The notes: generated by a model not told the origin, from the sequence alone. Shown: positions 1 to 5,374, counted from the first letter of the stretch. The stretch is DNA of 6,323 nt from an uncultured Desulfovibrio sp. (GCA_945871415.1 CAMBWG010000134.1:1-6323), one strand, 5' to 3'. Numbers and translations are program-made.

Positions 1-1464
1 CATCATGTTGACGGCGTAGGCCAGTTCCAGACCCATCTTCAGGTTTTCGTAGATCTGGTAGTAGCTGTTCACGTTGAACTCAAGGATGGCGTCCTTGTCG
101 GTCAGGTACAGATCCTTCTTGTGCGCCTGCCAGGGGGCGTTCGCACCGTTGTCCGCAAAGTCGATGTCATAGCGATAACGGAGCACCTTGTGATCATTGG
201 TACCGCCGTAGTAGGCCACGCGCAGGGTGTGCTTCAGGTCTTCCACGAAGGACAGATCCTTCACCTGGAGACCGACACCCCAGGAGCCGTCGAGGGACAG
301 CTTCATATCGGTGTGACCGCCGGTGTAGGCCACATCTTCACCCAGCATGCTGGTGAACTTCTGTTCGGCGTAGAGGTAAGGCATACGCTCGGAGCCGTTC
401 TTGATGTTCTTGTCATCGCCGGAAGCATACCAGCCGAAGATGCCGGGAGTACCCCAATCCATCTTGTATTCGACCAGGGCCTTCACCAACCAGCCTTCGC
501 GCTTGGTGCTGGCACGTTCAATGTAGTCACGATCAAAGCGCTGGACGTCGAAGCGGCCCATCTTTTCGACATAACCGTAGTTGATGTCGAGTTCAATGTT
601 GAAGGGATCGAACGCGGTGACCTTGATGGGCAGACCGAACCAGAACATGGAGCCGTAGGTCTTATTAGTGCTGCGGCTGCCAGCGCCGTTATAGCCCAGG
701 GGAGAGTTGCTCAGACCCATGCCGGTCATAGAACCCAGAGCGTTGTAACCGGGATCGGCGTAGCTGTAGTCCGTACCGTTATAGCCACGATTGAAGGTGT
801 TTTTACCCATCATGCCGTACATGACCCAGGGGGTCACTTCCACGCCGTCAAAGGTCAGCGGCACGGACAGCATGAACAGATCGAGGTTGTCGAAGAGATT
901 CGCCTTGCGATCGAGGTTGTCGCCACCGAAGTTGTCATTGTAGGGACGAGCCCACATGAGGGTCGCACCCACATTTTCGTTGAACTGGTAGGAGGCAACG
1001 ATAGCGGCGGTATCCGTGTTGTCCAGCACGTTGCCGTCACCGGCGGCATTGGGCAGGCTCAGGTTCTGGATACCCATGCGGATCTTCAGGTCGGTCTGAG
1101 GCACAACCCAGTCGAGGTAGGCCTGACGAACCTTCACCACCGTGCCGTCGGCGCCCATAGCAGCGCCCTGACCACTGCGGCCCCAGTTCTGGTGACCGAT
1201 TTCAAAGAACACGGTGCCGGACAGAGCTTCGGAAGCCACGGCGTCCAACTGCAGACGCACACGCTGACGAGCGCCGAAGATGTCGTTGGTGTCGGTATGA
1301 TGGTTGCCGTTCGTAGGATCATTGAACTTGCTGGTCATGGTGCTGTCGCCGACGTTGAAGCCGAACTGCCACTGACCCTTGGCCTTGAAATCAATAGCGC
1401 TGGCACATGTGGCAGCACCCATCACCATAGCAGCGGCAAGCGCAAGCGTGGTAAGCTTTTTCAT
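1..1464 (-). CDS. Desulfovibrio-type outer membrane homotrimeric porin (N-terminal 488 codons, partial)
   Basis: This gene encodes a beta-barrel porin expected to form trimers in the outer membrane and let small hydrophilic solutes pass. The start ATG (complement of 1462-1464) follows a strong ribosome binding site AAGGAAGG (complement of 1471-1478) at a 6-base gap. Residues 1-23 are a classic Sec signal peptide (MKKLTTLALAAAMVMG..., cleavage expected after CASA-23). The mature protein starts IDFKAKGQW and has alternating strand-like segments rich in aromatic residues, such as RQRVRLQLDAVASE, TVFFEIGHQNWG, YLDWVVPQTDLKIRMG and ASYQFNENVGATLMWARPY. The last codons read ENLKMGLELAYAVNMM, so the C-terminal end lies beyond the left edge. 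Cys20 lies inside the signal peptide without a good lipobox, so this is not a lipoprotein. The family call rests on recognition of the sequence pattern. The exact substrate is unknown. Confidence 0.9.
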   Translation of the reverse strand, partial: MKKLTTLALAAAMVMGAATCASAIDFKAKGQWQFGFNVGDSTMTSKFNDPTNGNHHTDTNDIFGARQRVRLQLDAVASEALSGTVFFEIGHQNWGRSGQGAAMGADGTVVKVRQAYLDWVVPQTDLKIRMGIQNLSLPNAAGDGNVLDNTDTAAIVASYQFNENVGATLMWARPYNDNFGGDNLDRKANLFDNLDLFMLSVPLTFDGVEVTPWVMYGMMGKNTFNRGYNGTDYSYADPGYNALGSMTGMGLSNSPLGYNGAGSRSTNKTYGSMFWFGLPIKVTAFDPFNIELDINYGYVEKMGRFDVQRFDRDYIERASTKREGWLVKALVEYKMDWGTPGIFGWYASGDDKNIKNGSERMPYLYAEQKFTSMLGEDVAYTGGHTDMKLSLDGSWGVGLQVKDLSFVEDLKHTLRVAYYGGTNDHKVLRYRYDIDFADNGANAPWQAHKKDLYLTDKDAILEFNVNSYYQIYENLKMGLELAYAVNMM

Positions 1465-1502
1465 GACATACCTTCCTTAAATTTCTTTTGCTGACATTTC
1501 TT

Positions 1503-1584
1503 GGGGCTTTCGCCCGTGCCCGAAGGGCCTTCCTTTCCGGCTTCGTGCCGGATGCCGGACGAGACTGTCCGACTCACCAAAGGT
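1503..1584 (-). promoter_or_regulatory. Structured 5' leader of the porin mRNA (four tandem hairpins)
   Basis: Read on the minus strand, the GC-rich leader between the predicted porin promoter and the ribosome binding site folds into consecutive small stem-loops. In transcript order they are CGGAC/GTCCG (1571-1556, 6-base loop), TCCGGC/GCCGGA (1552-1536, 5-base loop), GCCC/GGGC (1528-1518, loop TTC) and GGGC-GAAA-GCCC (1515-1504, a GNRA-type tetraloop). A weaker ACC/GGT hairpin lies upstream at 1584-1576. The GGGC and GCCC arms of the last two hairpins can also pair with each other, so alternative folds are possible. The leader then becomes single-stranded and A-rich before the AAGGAAGG site. 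It could be an mRNA-stabilising 5' end for a very abundant protein, or a regulatory leader. I could not match it to a known riboswitch consensus. Confidence 0.55.
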
Positions 1585-1605
1585 AGCCTCCAGCTTCCCC
1601 TTGGT

Positions 1606-1642
1606 TGTCAAAATTTTTATACCCCTTTACGGGGCTTGTCAA
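1606..1642 (-). promoter_or_regulatory. Predicted sigma70-type promoter of the porin gene
   Basis: On the minus strand a perfect -35 box TTGACA (complement of 1637-1642) is followed by TATAAA (complement of 1616-1621) at 15 bases, or by TAAAAA (complement of 1614-1619) at 17 bases. This places transcription start near 1605-1610 and gives a leader of about 140 bases. The spacer is occupied by CCCC-GTAAA-GGGG (complement of 1622-1634), a small inverted repeat that could be an operator. A second TTGACA (complement of 1606-1611) lies just downstream of the -10 box. The sequence upstream of the -35 box is A/T-rich, as in an UP element. Confidence 0.6.
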
Positions 1643-1946
1643 AAAGAAAAACGGGAATAACGGAAAATTTTTTGAATTTTTATTTTTTATTTTTTATTTC
1701 AAATAGATATGTGAATTTTTTTCTTTTTTCATCTAGAAAAAATCTATGAAGGAGAAATATTTTATTTTCTTATAACTAATTTAAATAATTATATATTTAT
1801 TAAAGAGGGAAAATTTTTCTAGAAATGTTCGCAACCGTCTTCTGACTCCCTCCCCTAAAGTCCGGGGAATTTTTCGACGGGAATGAGGATGAGTTTTTTG
1901 ACGCATGCATGCAGCGGCAGTCAGGCGAAAAGGCCTCTAGCCGGAC
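1643..1946. other. Intergenic region between porin and tRNA-Arg: AT-rich block, no gene
   Basis: No coding region is visible here. Positions 1641-1820 contain 29 G/C in 180 bases (16%), with repeated A- and T-tracts, in strong contrast to the GC-rich genes on both sides. The right part (1825-1946) returns to mixed composition. It holds a weak hairpin TCCCC/GGGGA (1851-1868) followed by five T residues (1870-1874), and a perfect 10-base palindrome GCATGCATGC (1903-1912). CTAGAAAAA (1733-1741) and TTTTTCTAG (1814-1822) form a distant inverted pair, which is unremarkable in such AT-rich DNA. The block most likely serves as upstream promoter DNA for the porin, possibly bent. Confidence 0.6.
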
Positions 1947-1975
1947 TTGACCTCACGCCTGCAACCTCTTATAAG
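1947..1975 (+). promoter_or_regulatory. Promoter of tRNA-Arg
   Basis: TTGACC (1947-1952) and TATAAG (1970-1975) are separated by exactly 17 bases, a near-consensus sigma70 promoter. Transcription should start near 1981-1983, only a few bases before the mature tRNA 5' end at 1985, so the RNase P leader would be very short. Confidence 0.75.
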
Positions 1976-1984
1976 AACAGCGTT

Positions 1985-2061
1985 GCGTCCGTAGCTCAGT
2001 CGGATAGAGCAGGAGCCTTCTAAGCTCTTGGTCGAGGGTTCGATTCCTTCCGGGCGCGCCA
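1985..2061 (+). tRNA. tRNA-Arg (anticodon UCU)
   Basis: The 77-base gene folds into a full cloverleaf. The acceptor arm GCGTCCG (1985-1991) pairs with CGGGCGC (2051-2057) with one G-U pair. The D stem is GCTC/GAGC. The anticodon stem GGAGC/GCTCT carries the loop CTTCTAA, giving anticodon TCT, which reads AGA and possibly AGG as arginine. The T arm is GAGGG-TTCGATT-CCTTC. The discriminator base is G2058 and CCA is encoded at 2059-2061. AGA and AGG are rarely used in the genes of this window, so this is a minor arginine tRNA. It stands alone, with its own promoter and terminator. Confidence 0.96.
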
Positions 2062-2070
2062 GTTTTTCAG

Positions 2071-2107
2071 CCCTTGCAGCAGACATGCCGCAAGGGTTTC
2101 CTTTTTT
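2071..2107 (+). terminator. Rho-independent terminator of tRNA-Arg
   Basis: The stem CCCTTGC (2071-2077) / GCAAGGG (2090-2096) extends inward by GC/GC past an unpaired A and C, and is followed by TTTCCTTTTTT (2097-2107). It begins nine bases after the tRNA CCA end. Confidence 0.85.
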
Positions 2108-2197
2108 CGCCTTTTCCCCGCACGCGGATTGCTGGAAAAGAGACGGGCGGTGACAGACCGCAGCCGTTGAGACGGGTGAAGCTGTTTCAGATGTGAC

Positions 2198-2227
2198 AAA
2201 GGCCCGCCGGATGTCCGGCGGGCCTTT
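2198..2227. terminator. Strong symmetrical terminator hairpin, serving mainly the yczE-like gene
   Basis: A perfect 13-base stem AAAGGCCCGCCGG / CCGGCGGGCCTTT closes on the loop ATGT. The A and T ends make it usable in both directions. It lies about 100 bases beyond the stop codon of the minus-strand membrane protein gene, and also downstream of the tRNA terminator on the plus strand. It is the best candidate for ending the minus-strand transcript and would back up the tRNA terminator. The U-tract is only three long on either strand. Confidence 0.75.
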
Positions 2228-2240
2228 ACATATTGAGGTG

Positions 2241-2262
2241 ACGGCAGGGTGCTGCCGTTTTT
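2241..2262 (+). terminator. Second terminator-like hairpin, plus-strand direction
   Basis: ACGGCAG (2241-2247) pairs with CTGCCGT (2252-2258) across the loop GGTG and is followed by an unbroken run of T (2258-2262). It would stop plus-strand transcripts before they run antisense into the yczE-like gene. No plus-strand gene other than the tRNA is nearby. Confidence 0.5.
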
Positions 2263-2263
2263 A

Positions 2264-2287
2264 GAGCGTTTCCAGCTGAAAATGCTC
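2264..2287. repeat. Palindromic repeat motif, copy A
   Basis: This 24-base imperfect palindrome runs from GAGCGTTTCCAG to CTGAAAATGCTC. Ten of 12 positions pair by Watson-Crick rules and one more could form a G-U pair in RNA. Its reverse complement matches copy B at 3587-3610 at 20 of 24 positions, including an unbroken 12-base block GAGCATTTTCAG. Both copies lie in intergenic DNA on either side of the yczE-like gene. It may belong to a dispersed REP-like family, but the window alone cannot show that. Confidence 0.5.
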
Positions 2288-2290
2288 CGG

Positions 2291-2316
2291 GACTCGTCGG
2301 ATTGCGTCCGCGAGTC
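2291..2316. other. Stem-loop just downstream of the yczE-like stop codon
   Basis: GACTCG (2291-2296) pairs with CGAGTC (2311-2316). After a bulged T (2297), CGGA pairs with TCCG around the loop TTGCG, giving 10 base pairs in total. It begins eight bases after the minus-strand stop codon. No T-run follows in either direction, so it is more likely an mRNA 3'-end structure than a terminator. Confidence 0.5.
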
Positions 2317-2324
2317 TGCCAGAT

Positions 2325-3023
2325 TTACCTCCTGACTTCGGCCTCTTTGAGGGGGGCGTTGGCCTTGCCCGTCGTGGCGGGAGCGGCAAAGAGCGGCGCA
2401 AGCCTGCTCACGCTGGAACCGAGCATGCGGGCAAAGATGCCGGTCAGCAGCGCGGAAACCAGCGTGCCTTCACGAAGGCCGACGATTGTTCCCAGACCGA
2501 ACCAGCTCACCAGAGCTGCTGAGGCCACCAGACTGGAATCCACCAGCGTCTTGATGCTGCCGAAGCTGTGCCGCGTCCGGAAGGCCAGAGCCAGCACAAT
2601 GCCTTCGCCGGGCAGCACAACGGCATTGCTCACAACCTGAAGGTTGATACCGGCGGCCAGAACGGCGATGCCGGACAGCAGGACGCAAAGGCGTTCCCAG
2701 TAAGGGAGCAGCCCCACCTGTGCGGTGACGTCCATCCAGCAGTCAATGAACAGGCCGAAAAGAAAAACGGGGGGCATCTGGAGAATATTGGCGAGGCTGA
2801 AATGCTTGCCGAGAATCAGTTTTTCCACGCCGATAAAAAGGACGCTGACGATGACCGTATAGCCGCCGATGCTGAGCGGGACCAGAGCATTCAGGGCAAC
2901 GGGCAGACTGGTGATGGGCGTGGTTCCCAGATTGGTATTGGTGATAAGCGCAAGGCCCAGCGAGGAAAAGCACATACCGATGCAGAAACCCAGACAACGA
3001 CGGAACCACAGAGCTGCGGACAT
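2325..3023 (-). CDS. YczE/YitT-like multi-pass inner membrane protein (232 aa)
   Basis: This is an integral membrane protein with about six hydrophobic segments (roughly residues 8-28, 50-70, 76-96, 110-130, 163-182 and 186-204). Family marks I recognise are LALITNTNLGTTPITSLP (24-41), NILQMPPVFLFGLFIDCWMD (79-98), SNAVVLPGEG (132-141) and VGLREGT (181-187). These resemble the YczE/YyaS group of uncharacterised bacterial membrane proteins. No transport substrate or reaction is firmly known for them. The start ATG (complement of 3021-3023) has AGGAG five to six bases upstream. An in-frame start 32 codons further out lacks such a site and adds a non-conserved stretch, so I prefer the shorter form. 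The C-terminal 25 residues are hydrophilic (TTGKANAPLKEAEVRR) and probably lie outside the bilayer. The gene stands alone, with about 750 bases upstream to hldE and strong stem-loops downstream. Confidence 0.85.
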   Translation of the reverse strand: MSAALWFRRCLGFCIGMCFSSLGLALITNTNLGTTPITSLPVALNALVPLSIGGYTVIVSVLFIGVEKLILGKHFSLANILQMPPVFLFGLFIDCWMDVTAQVGLLPYWERLCVLLSGIAVLAAGINLQVVSNAVVLPGEGIVLALAFRTRHSFGSIKTLVDSSLVASAALVSWFGLGTIVGLREGTLVSALLTGIFARMLGSSVSRLAPLFAAPATTGKANAPLKEAEVRR

Positions 3024-3238
3024 GATATCTCCTGAAAAAGAAAAAAAGAATGCGTTGCCGCCCGGAAGCGGAAACAGAAAAAGGGAATCAGCGCGCTCTA
3101 CCGGACGAAGCAACAGCACATCCGCGCTTCCTGCCTGACGGCACGAAGCGTGACAAACTGACAGCGACGGGTATCGCGTGCGAACCGTAAAAAAGAAAAG
3201 AAGGGTGGGGAACTAAGGACCCCGGCGGGAAGAGCGGC

Positions 3239-3255
3239 GCGTTGCCGAGCAACGC
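3239..3255. other. Perfect 7-base-pair hairpin in the leader region of the yczE-like gene
   Basis: GCGTTGC (3239-3245) and GCAACGC (3249-3255) pair perfectly around the three-base loop CGA. There is no T-run on either side, so this is not a typical terminator. It could be an operator-like palindrome or a leader stem-loop. Confidence 0.35.
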
Positions 3256-3443
3256 ACGGAACGCCACATATGACACTGGGCGCAGCGATGGCGGCAGTGC
3301 GCGGCGAGAGGAAGGGAGGAGAAAAGGAGCTGTTGCATGGTCACAAAGGGAATCGGAAAGCGTGCCGGTCGGCGAAAAGAGCTTTCCCGGCGTGTCGTCC
3401 TTATGGAGCGACGGATAAAACTTGCAATGAATTTTTCCTTTTA

Positions 3444-3465
3444 TGCCTGTTTTTTGAAAAAGGCA
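3444..3465. other. Imperfect hairpin with A/T core
   Basis: TGCCT (3444-3448) pairs with AGGCA (3461-3465). After one bulged G (3449), TTTT pairs with AAAA around the loop TTG. No T-run follows outside the stem on either strand, so termination is unlikely. It is reported as local structure within the gene-free interval. Confidence 0.3.
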
Positions 3466-3586
3466 AGGAAATACTTCGATGCAGCAAGAGAGGCGAAGAC
3501 TGGCGCTTGCGTATGCGGCAAATCCAGACACGATGCGCGCCGTAGGGAGCATCGCGCTGCGCCTGCTTCTTCCACAGAGCGTACTG

Positions 3587-3610
3587 GAGCATTTTCAGTT
3601 TGAAACGCGT
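3587..3610. repeat. Palindromic repeat motif, copy B
   Basis: This is the inverted counterpart of copy A at 2264-2287: 20 of 24 bases are identical when copy A is read on the other strand. Within it TTTCA (3593-3597) can pair with TGAAA (3601-3605) around GTT. The same TGAAA can instead pair with TTTCA at 3615-3619, forming a longer palindrome TTGAAA-N9-TTTCAA centred on 3610 (3600-3620) that also matches at GC/GC inside. The two pairings exclude each other. The site could be a protein-binding operator or a dispersed palindromic element. Confidence 0.45.
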
Positions 3611-3769
3611 TGCATTTCAACCCACAGGGTCTGTCTTTTTGCGGAAAATGCGCGGTTTTTCGCTCGATTCGTGCGGGGCCGCGGCAGGTGCGTCCGTGCA
3701 TTTTGGCTATGGCGGCAATATCTTTCCGACGGACACCGGCCTTTTGCTTCTGCTCAGGTGTGCAGATCA

Positions 3770-5230
3770 CTACCGGGGCGGTTCTCCGCTGTCTGAAATT
3801 CTGCGGCAGATGCCGGTTGTGCTGTAGCCGTCCTGCAGGCGGGCCAGGTGCACGCGTCCGCCGTGGGCCTGAACCACGTCGGCCCCTATGACGTTTTCCA
3901 CGGAATAGTCGCTGCCCTTGACCAGCACGTCGGGAAGCAGACTTTCCACAAGGCGCAGGGGAGTGTCCTCCTCAAAGATGATGACGGCGTCCACGTCCTG
4001 AAGAGCGGCGATGAGCAGGGCGCGGCTCTGCTCATCCTGCACCGGACGACTTTCGCCCTTGAGGCGGCGCACGGACGCATCGGAATTGATGGCGACCACA
4101 AGCTTGTCGCCCTGCGTCGCCGCCTCATGCAGGAGCATGATATGCCCCTTGTGCAGGATATCGAAACAGCCGTTGGTAAAGACAATGCGCTGTCCCTGCT
4201 GTTTCCAGAAGGCGACAAGTTCACGCAGTTGCGGCAGGTCCATGATTTTCGGCGTGCTGCCGCCGTCGCGTCGGACAGCGTAGAGAAACTCGGCGCGGCT
4301 CACGGGACTGGTGCCGGCCTTGCAGACGACCATGCCCGCGGCGGCATTGGCGCAGCGGGCCGCTTCCTTATAGGAAAGACCGGCGGCACGACAGGCCGCC
4401 AGCACGGCGATCACGGTGTCTCCGGCCCCGGAAACGTCCACAACCTGTCGGGCTTCGGCCTTGATGAAGAGCGGCTCCCGCTCCTCTTCAAACAGGGCCA
4501 TGCCCCGGGCTCCTCTGGTCAGCAGCAGCCGGGGTACGGCAATGCGGCGGCACAGAGCGCGGGCCTCGCGCTCCATCTCTTCCCGTGCTTCTCCGGCGCA
4601 GCCCGCAACGGCGGCAAATTCGGCGCTGTTGGGCGTAATGCATTCCGCTCCGGCATAGCGGTTCCAGTCGTCGAGCTTGGGGTCTGCCAGAACGGGAATG
4701 CCGCGGGCCGCGCAGGCGGCAATGACATCTCCGGCAAGGCAGGAACCGTCCTGACGGCGCAGGAGAACGCCCTTGCCGTAATCGGAAAGGATAACGGCAT
4801 GACATCCCTCCAGCGCCGCGGGCAGGGCCGCTTTCAGCGCGGCATATTCCTGTGGCGAGAGAGGGCGGCGGGCTTCTTCGTCCATACGCAGCAGCTGCTG
4901 CCCGTGGGTGACGATGCGTGTCTTGCCGGTGGTGGGGCGTTCGGAAGAGGCGATCAGCGTTGCATCGATGCCGCCCTCGTCCAGACGCTGTCGCAGCGTT
5001 GCCGCCGCGGCATCCGTGCCGCACAGGGCCAGCAGCGCGGCGCGGCAGCCCAGCGAAACCAGATTGCGCGCCACATTGGCCGCGCCGCCGGGAACGCTCC
5101 TGCGGGAGCGCACGTCGGCAACGGGCACCGGAGCTTCGGGGGAGATGCGGCGTACCTCGGTTTCCACATACAGATCCAGCATGGCGTCGCCCACAACAAG
5201 CAGACGCGTACGAGCAAAGTCAGGTATCAT
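3770..5230 (-). CDS. hldE: Bifunctional heptose-7-phosphate kinase / heptose-1-phosphate adenylyltransferase (486 aa)
   Basis: This cytoplasmic enzyme carries out two steps of ADP-heptose synthesis for the LPS inner core. It phosphorylates D-glycero-D-manno-heptose 7-phosphate at C1, and later transfers AMP from ATP to heptose 1-phosphate. Residues 1-320 are a PfkB/ribokinase-type kinase: LLVVGDAMLDLYV near the start, GGAANVARN (48-56), SDYGKG (149-154) and DVSGAGDT (265-272), with the expected catalytic base Asp271. Residues 345-486 are a nucleotidyltransferase with FTNGCFDILHKGH (351-363, HxGH motif 360-363), LVKGSDY (436-442) and YSTTGICRRI (469-478). Both active sites look intact, and the length is close to the 477 residues of E. 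coli HldE. The ATG (complement of 5228-5230) has GGAG five bases upstream and sits at the conserved domain start. A GTG 40 codons further out adds non-conserved sequence. The stop TAG is followed directly by TGA. The gene is transcribed divergently from the AI-2E-type transporter gene. Confidence 0.96.
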   Translation of the reverse strand: MIPDFARTRLLVVGDAMLDLYVETEVRRISPEAPVPVADVRSRRSVPGGAANVARNLVSLGCRAALLALCGTDAAAATLRQRLDEGGIDATLIASSERPTTGKTRIVTHGQQLLRMDEEARRPLSPQEYAALKAALPAALEGCHAVILSDYGKGVLLRRQDGSCLAGDVIAACAARGIPVLADPKLDDWNRYAGAECITPNSAEFAAVAGCAGEAREEMEREARALCRRIAVPRLLLTRGARGMALFEEEREPLFIKAEARQVVDVSGAGDTVIAVLAACRAAGLSYKEAARCANAAAGMVVCKAGTSPVSRAEFLYAVRRDGGSTPKIMDLPQLRELVAFWKQQGQRIVFTNGCFDILHKGHIMLLHEAATQGDKLVVAINSDASVRRLKGESRPVQDEQSRALLIAALQDVDAVIIFEEDTPLRLVESLLPDVLVKGSDYSVENVIGADVVQAHGGRVHLARLQDGYSTTGICRRISDSGEPPR

Positions 5231-5259
5231 GATTTCTCCGGCAGAGGGCTTGCCGTAAT

Positions 5260-5289
5260 GGAGTAGCCCAGCGGGCACACATCCGTCAA
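5260..5289 (-). promoter_or_regulatory. Possible promoter of hldE (weak)
   Basis: On the minus strand TTGACG (complement of 5284-5289) is followed after 18 bases by TACTCC (complement of 5260-5265), a poor -10 box. This would give an hldE leader of about 25 bases ending in the GGAG ribosome binding site. The -35 match is good and the -10 match is not, so the call is tentative. Confidence 0.3.
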
Positions 5290-5304
5290 CGCGTCGTGCT
5301 CCTG

Positions 5305-5333
5305 TTGCGGGCATGGGCCTTCTGCGGTATAGC
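5305..5333 (+). promoter_or_regulatory. Predicted promoter of the AI-2E family transporter gene
   Basis: TTGCGG (5305-5310) and TATAGC (5328-5333) are spaced by exactly 17 bases. Transcription would start near 5340, giving a short pyrimidine-rich leader of about 35 bases before the ATG at 5375. Confidence 0.5.
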
Positions 5334-5374
5334 TCAAGAGATTTTTTCACCCTTTTTCCTGTCGAGTCCGCTTC

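Larger units (their letters stand above)
3024..3769. other. Long intergenic region without a convincing gene
   Basis: About 750 bases separate hldE from the yczE-like gene. Several open frames overlap here on both strands, but none shows a recognisable domain or the GC-rich third codon positions of the neighbouring genes. Visible structure includes a hairpin at 3239-3255, GGGG/CCCC (3207-3223), an imperfect hairpin at 3444-3465, palindromic repeat copy B (3587-3610) and an overlapping palindrome at 3600-3620. The stretch presumably holds the promoter and leader of the yczE-like gene and the 3' end of the hldE transcript. I saw no clear Rho-independent terminator for hldE. A weak minus-strand promoter candidate is TTGCAA (complement of 3421-3426) with ATAAGG 17 bases downstream. 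Confidence 0.6.

Noticed and set aside
121..1494. A 457-codon open frame on the plus strand opposite the porin gene.
   Set aside because: The minus-strand frame has a signal peptide, a strong ribosome binding site and porin sequence. The opposite frame shows no known domain, has no ribosome binding site and arises from the codon bias of the real gene.
1747..1776. A nine-codon open frame MKEKYFIFL in the AT-rich block.
   Set aside because: It is too short to support as a gene, and start and stop codons are frequent by chance in such AT-rich DNA.
1985..2061. tRNA-Arg as a possible integration site of a mobile element.
   Set aside because: No integrase gene and no second copy of the tRNA 3' end were found in the window, so there is no evidence of an inserted element.
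3088..3552. A 154-codon minus-strand open frame upstream of the yczE-like gene.
   Set aside because: The product has no family marks and many Ser/Pro/Arg/Cys residues typical of non-coding GC-rich frames. No ribosome binding site is placed for it.
3848..5266. A 472-codon open frame on the plus strand opposite hldE.
   Set aside because: It is a shadow of hldE, whose two domains and active-site motifs are intact on the minus strand. The antisense product is low-complexity and rich in Gly, Ala and His.
5231..5350. A 40-residue N-terminal extension of hldE from a GTG at 5348-5350.
   Set aside because: The ATG at 5228-5230 has a well-placed GGAG and matches the usual start of the kinase domain. 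The extension would cover the divergent promoter region and shows no conserved sequence.
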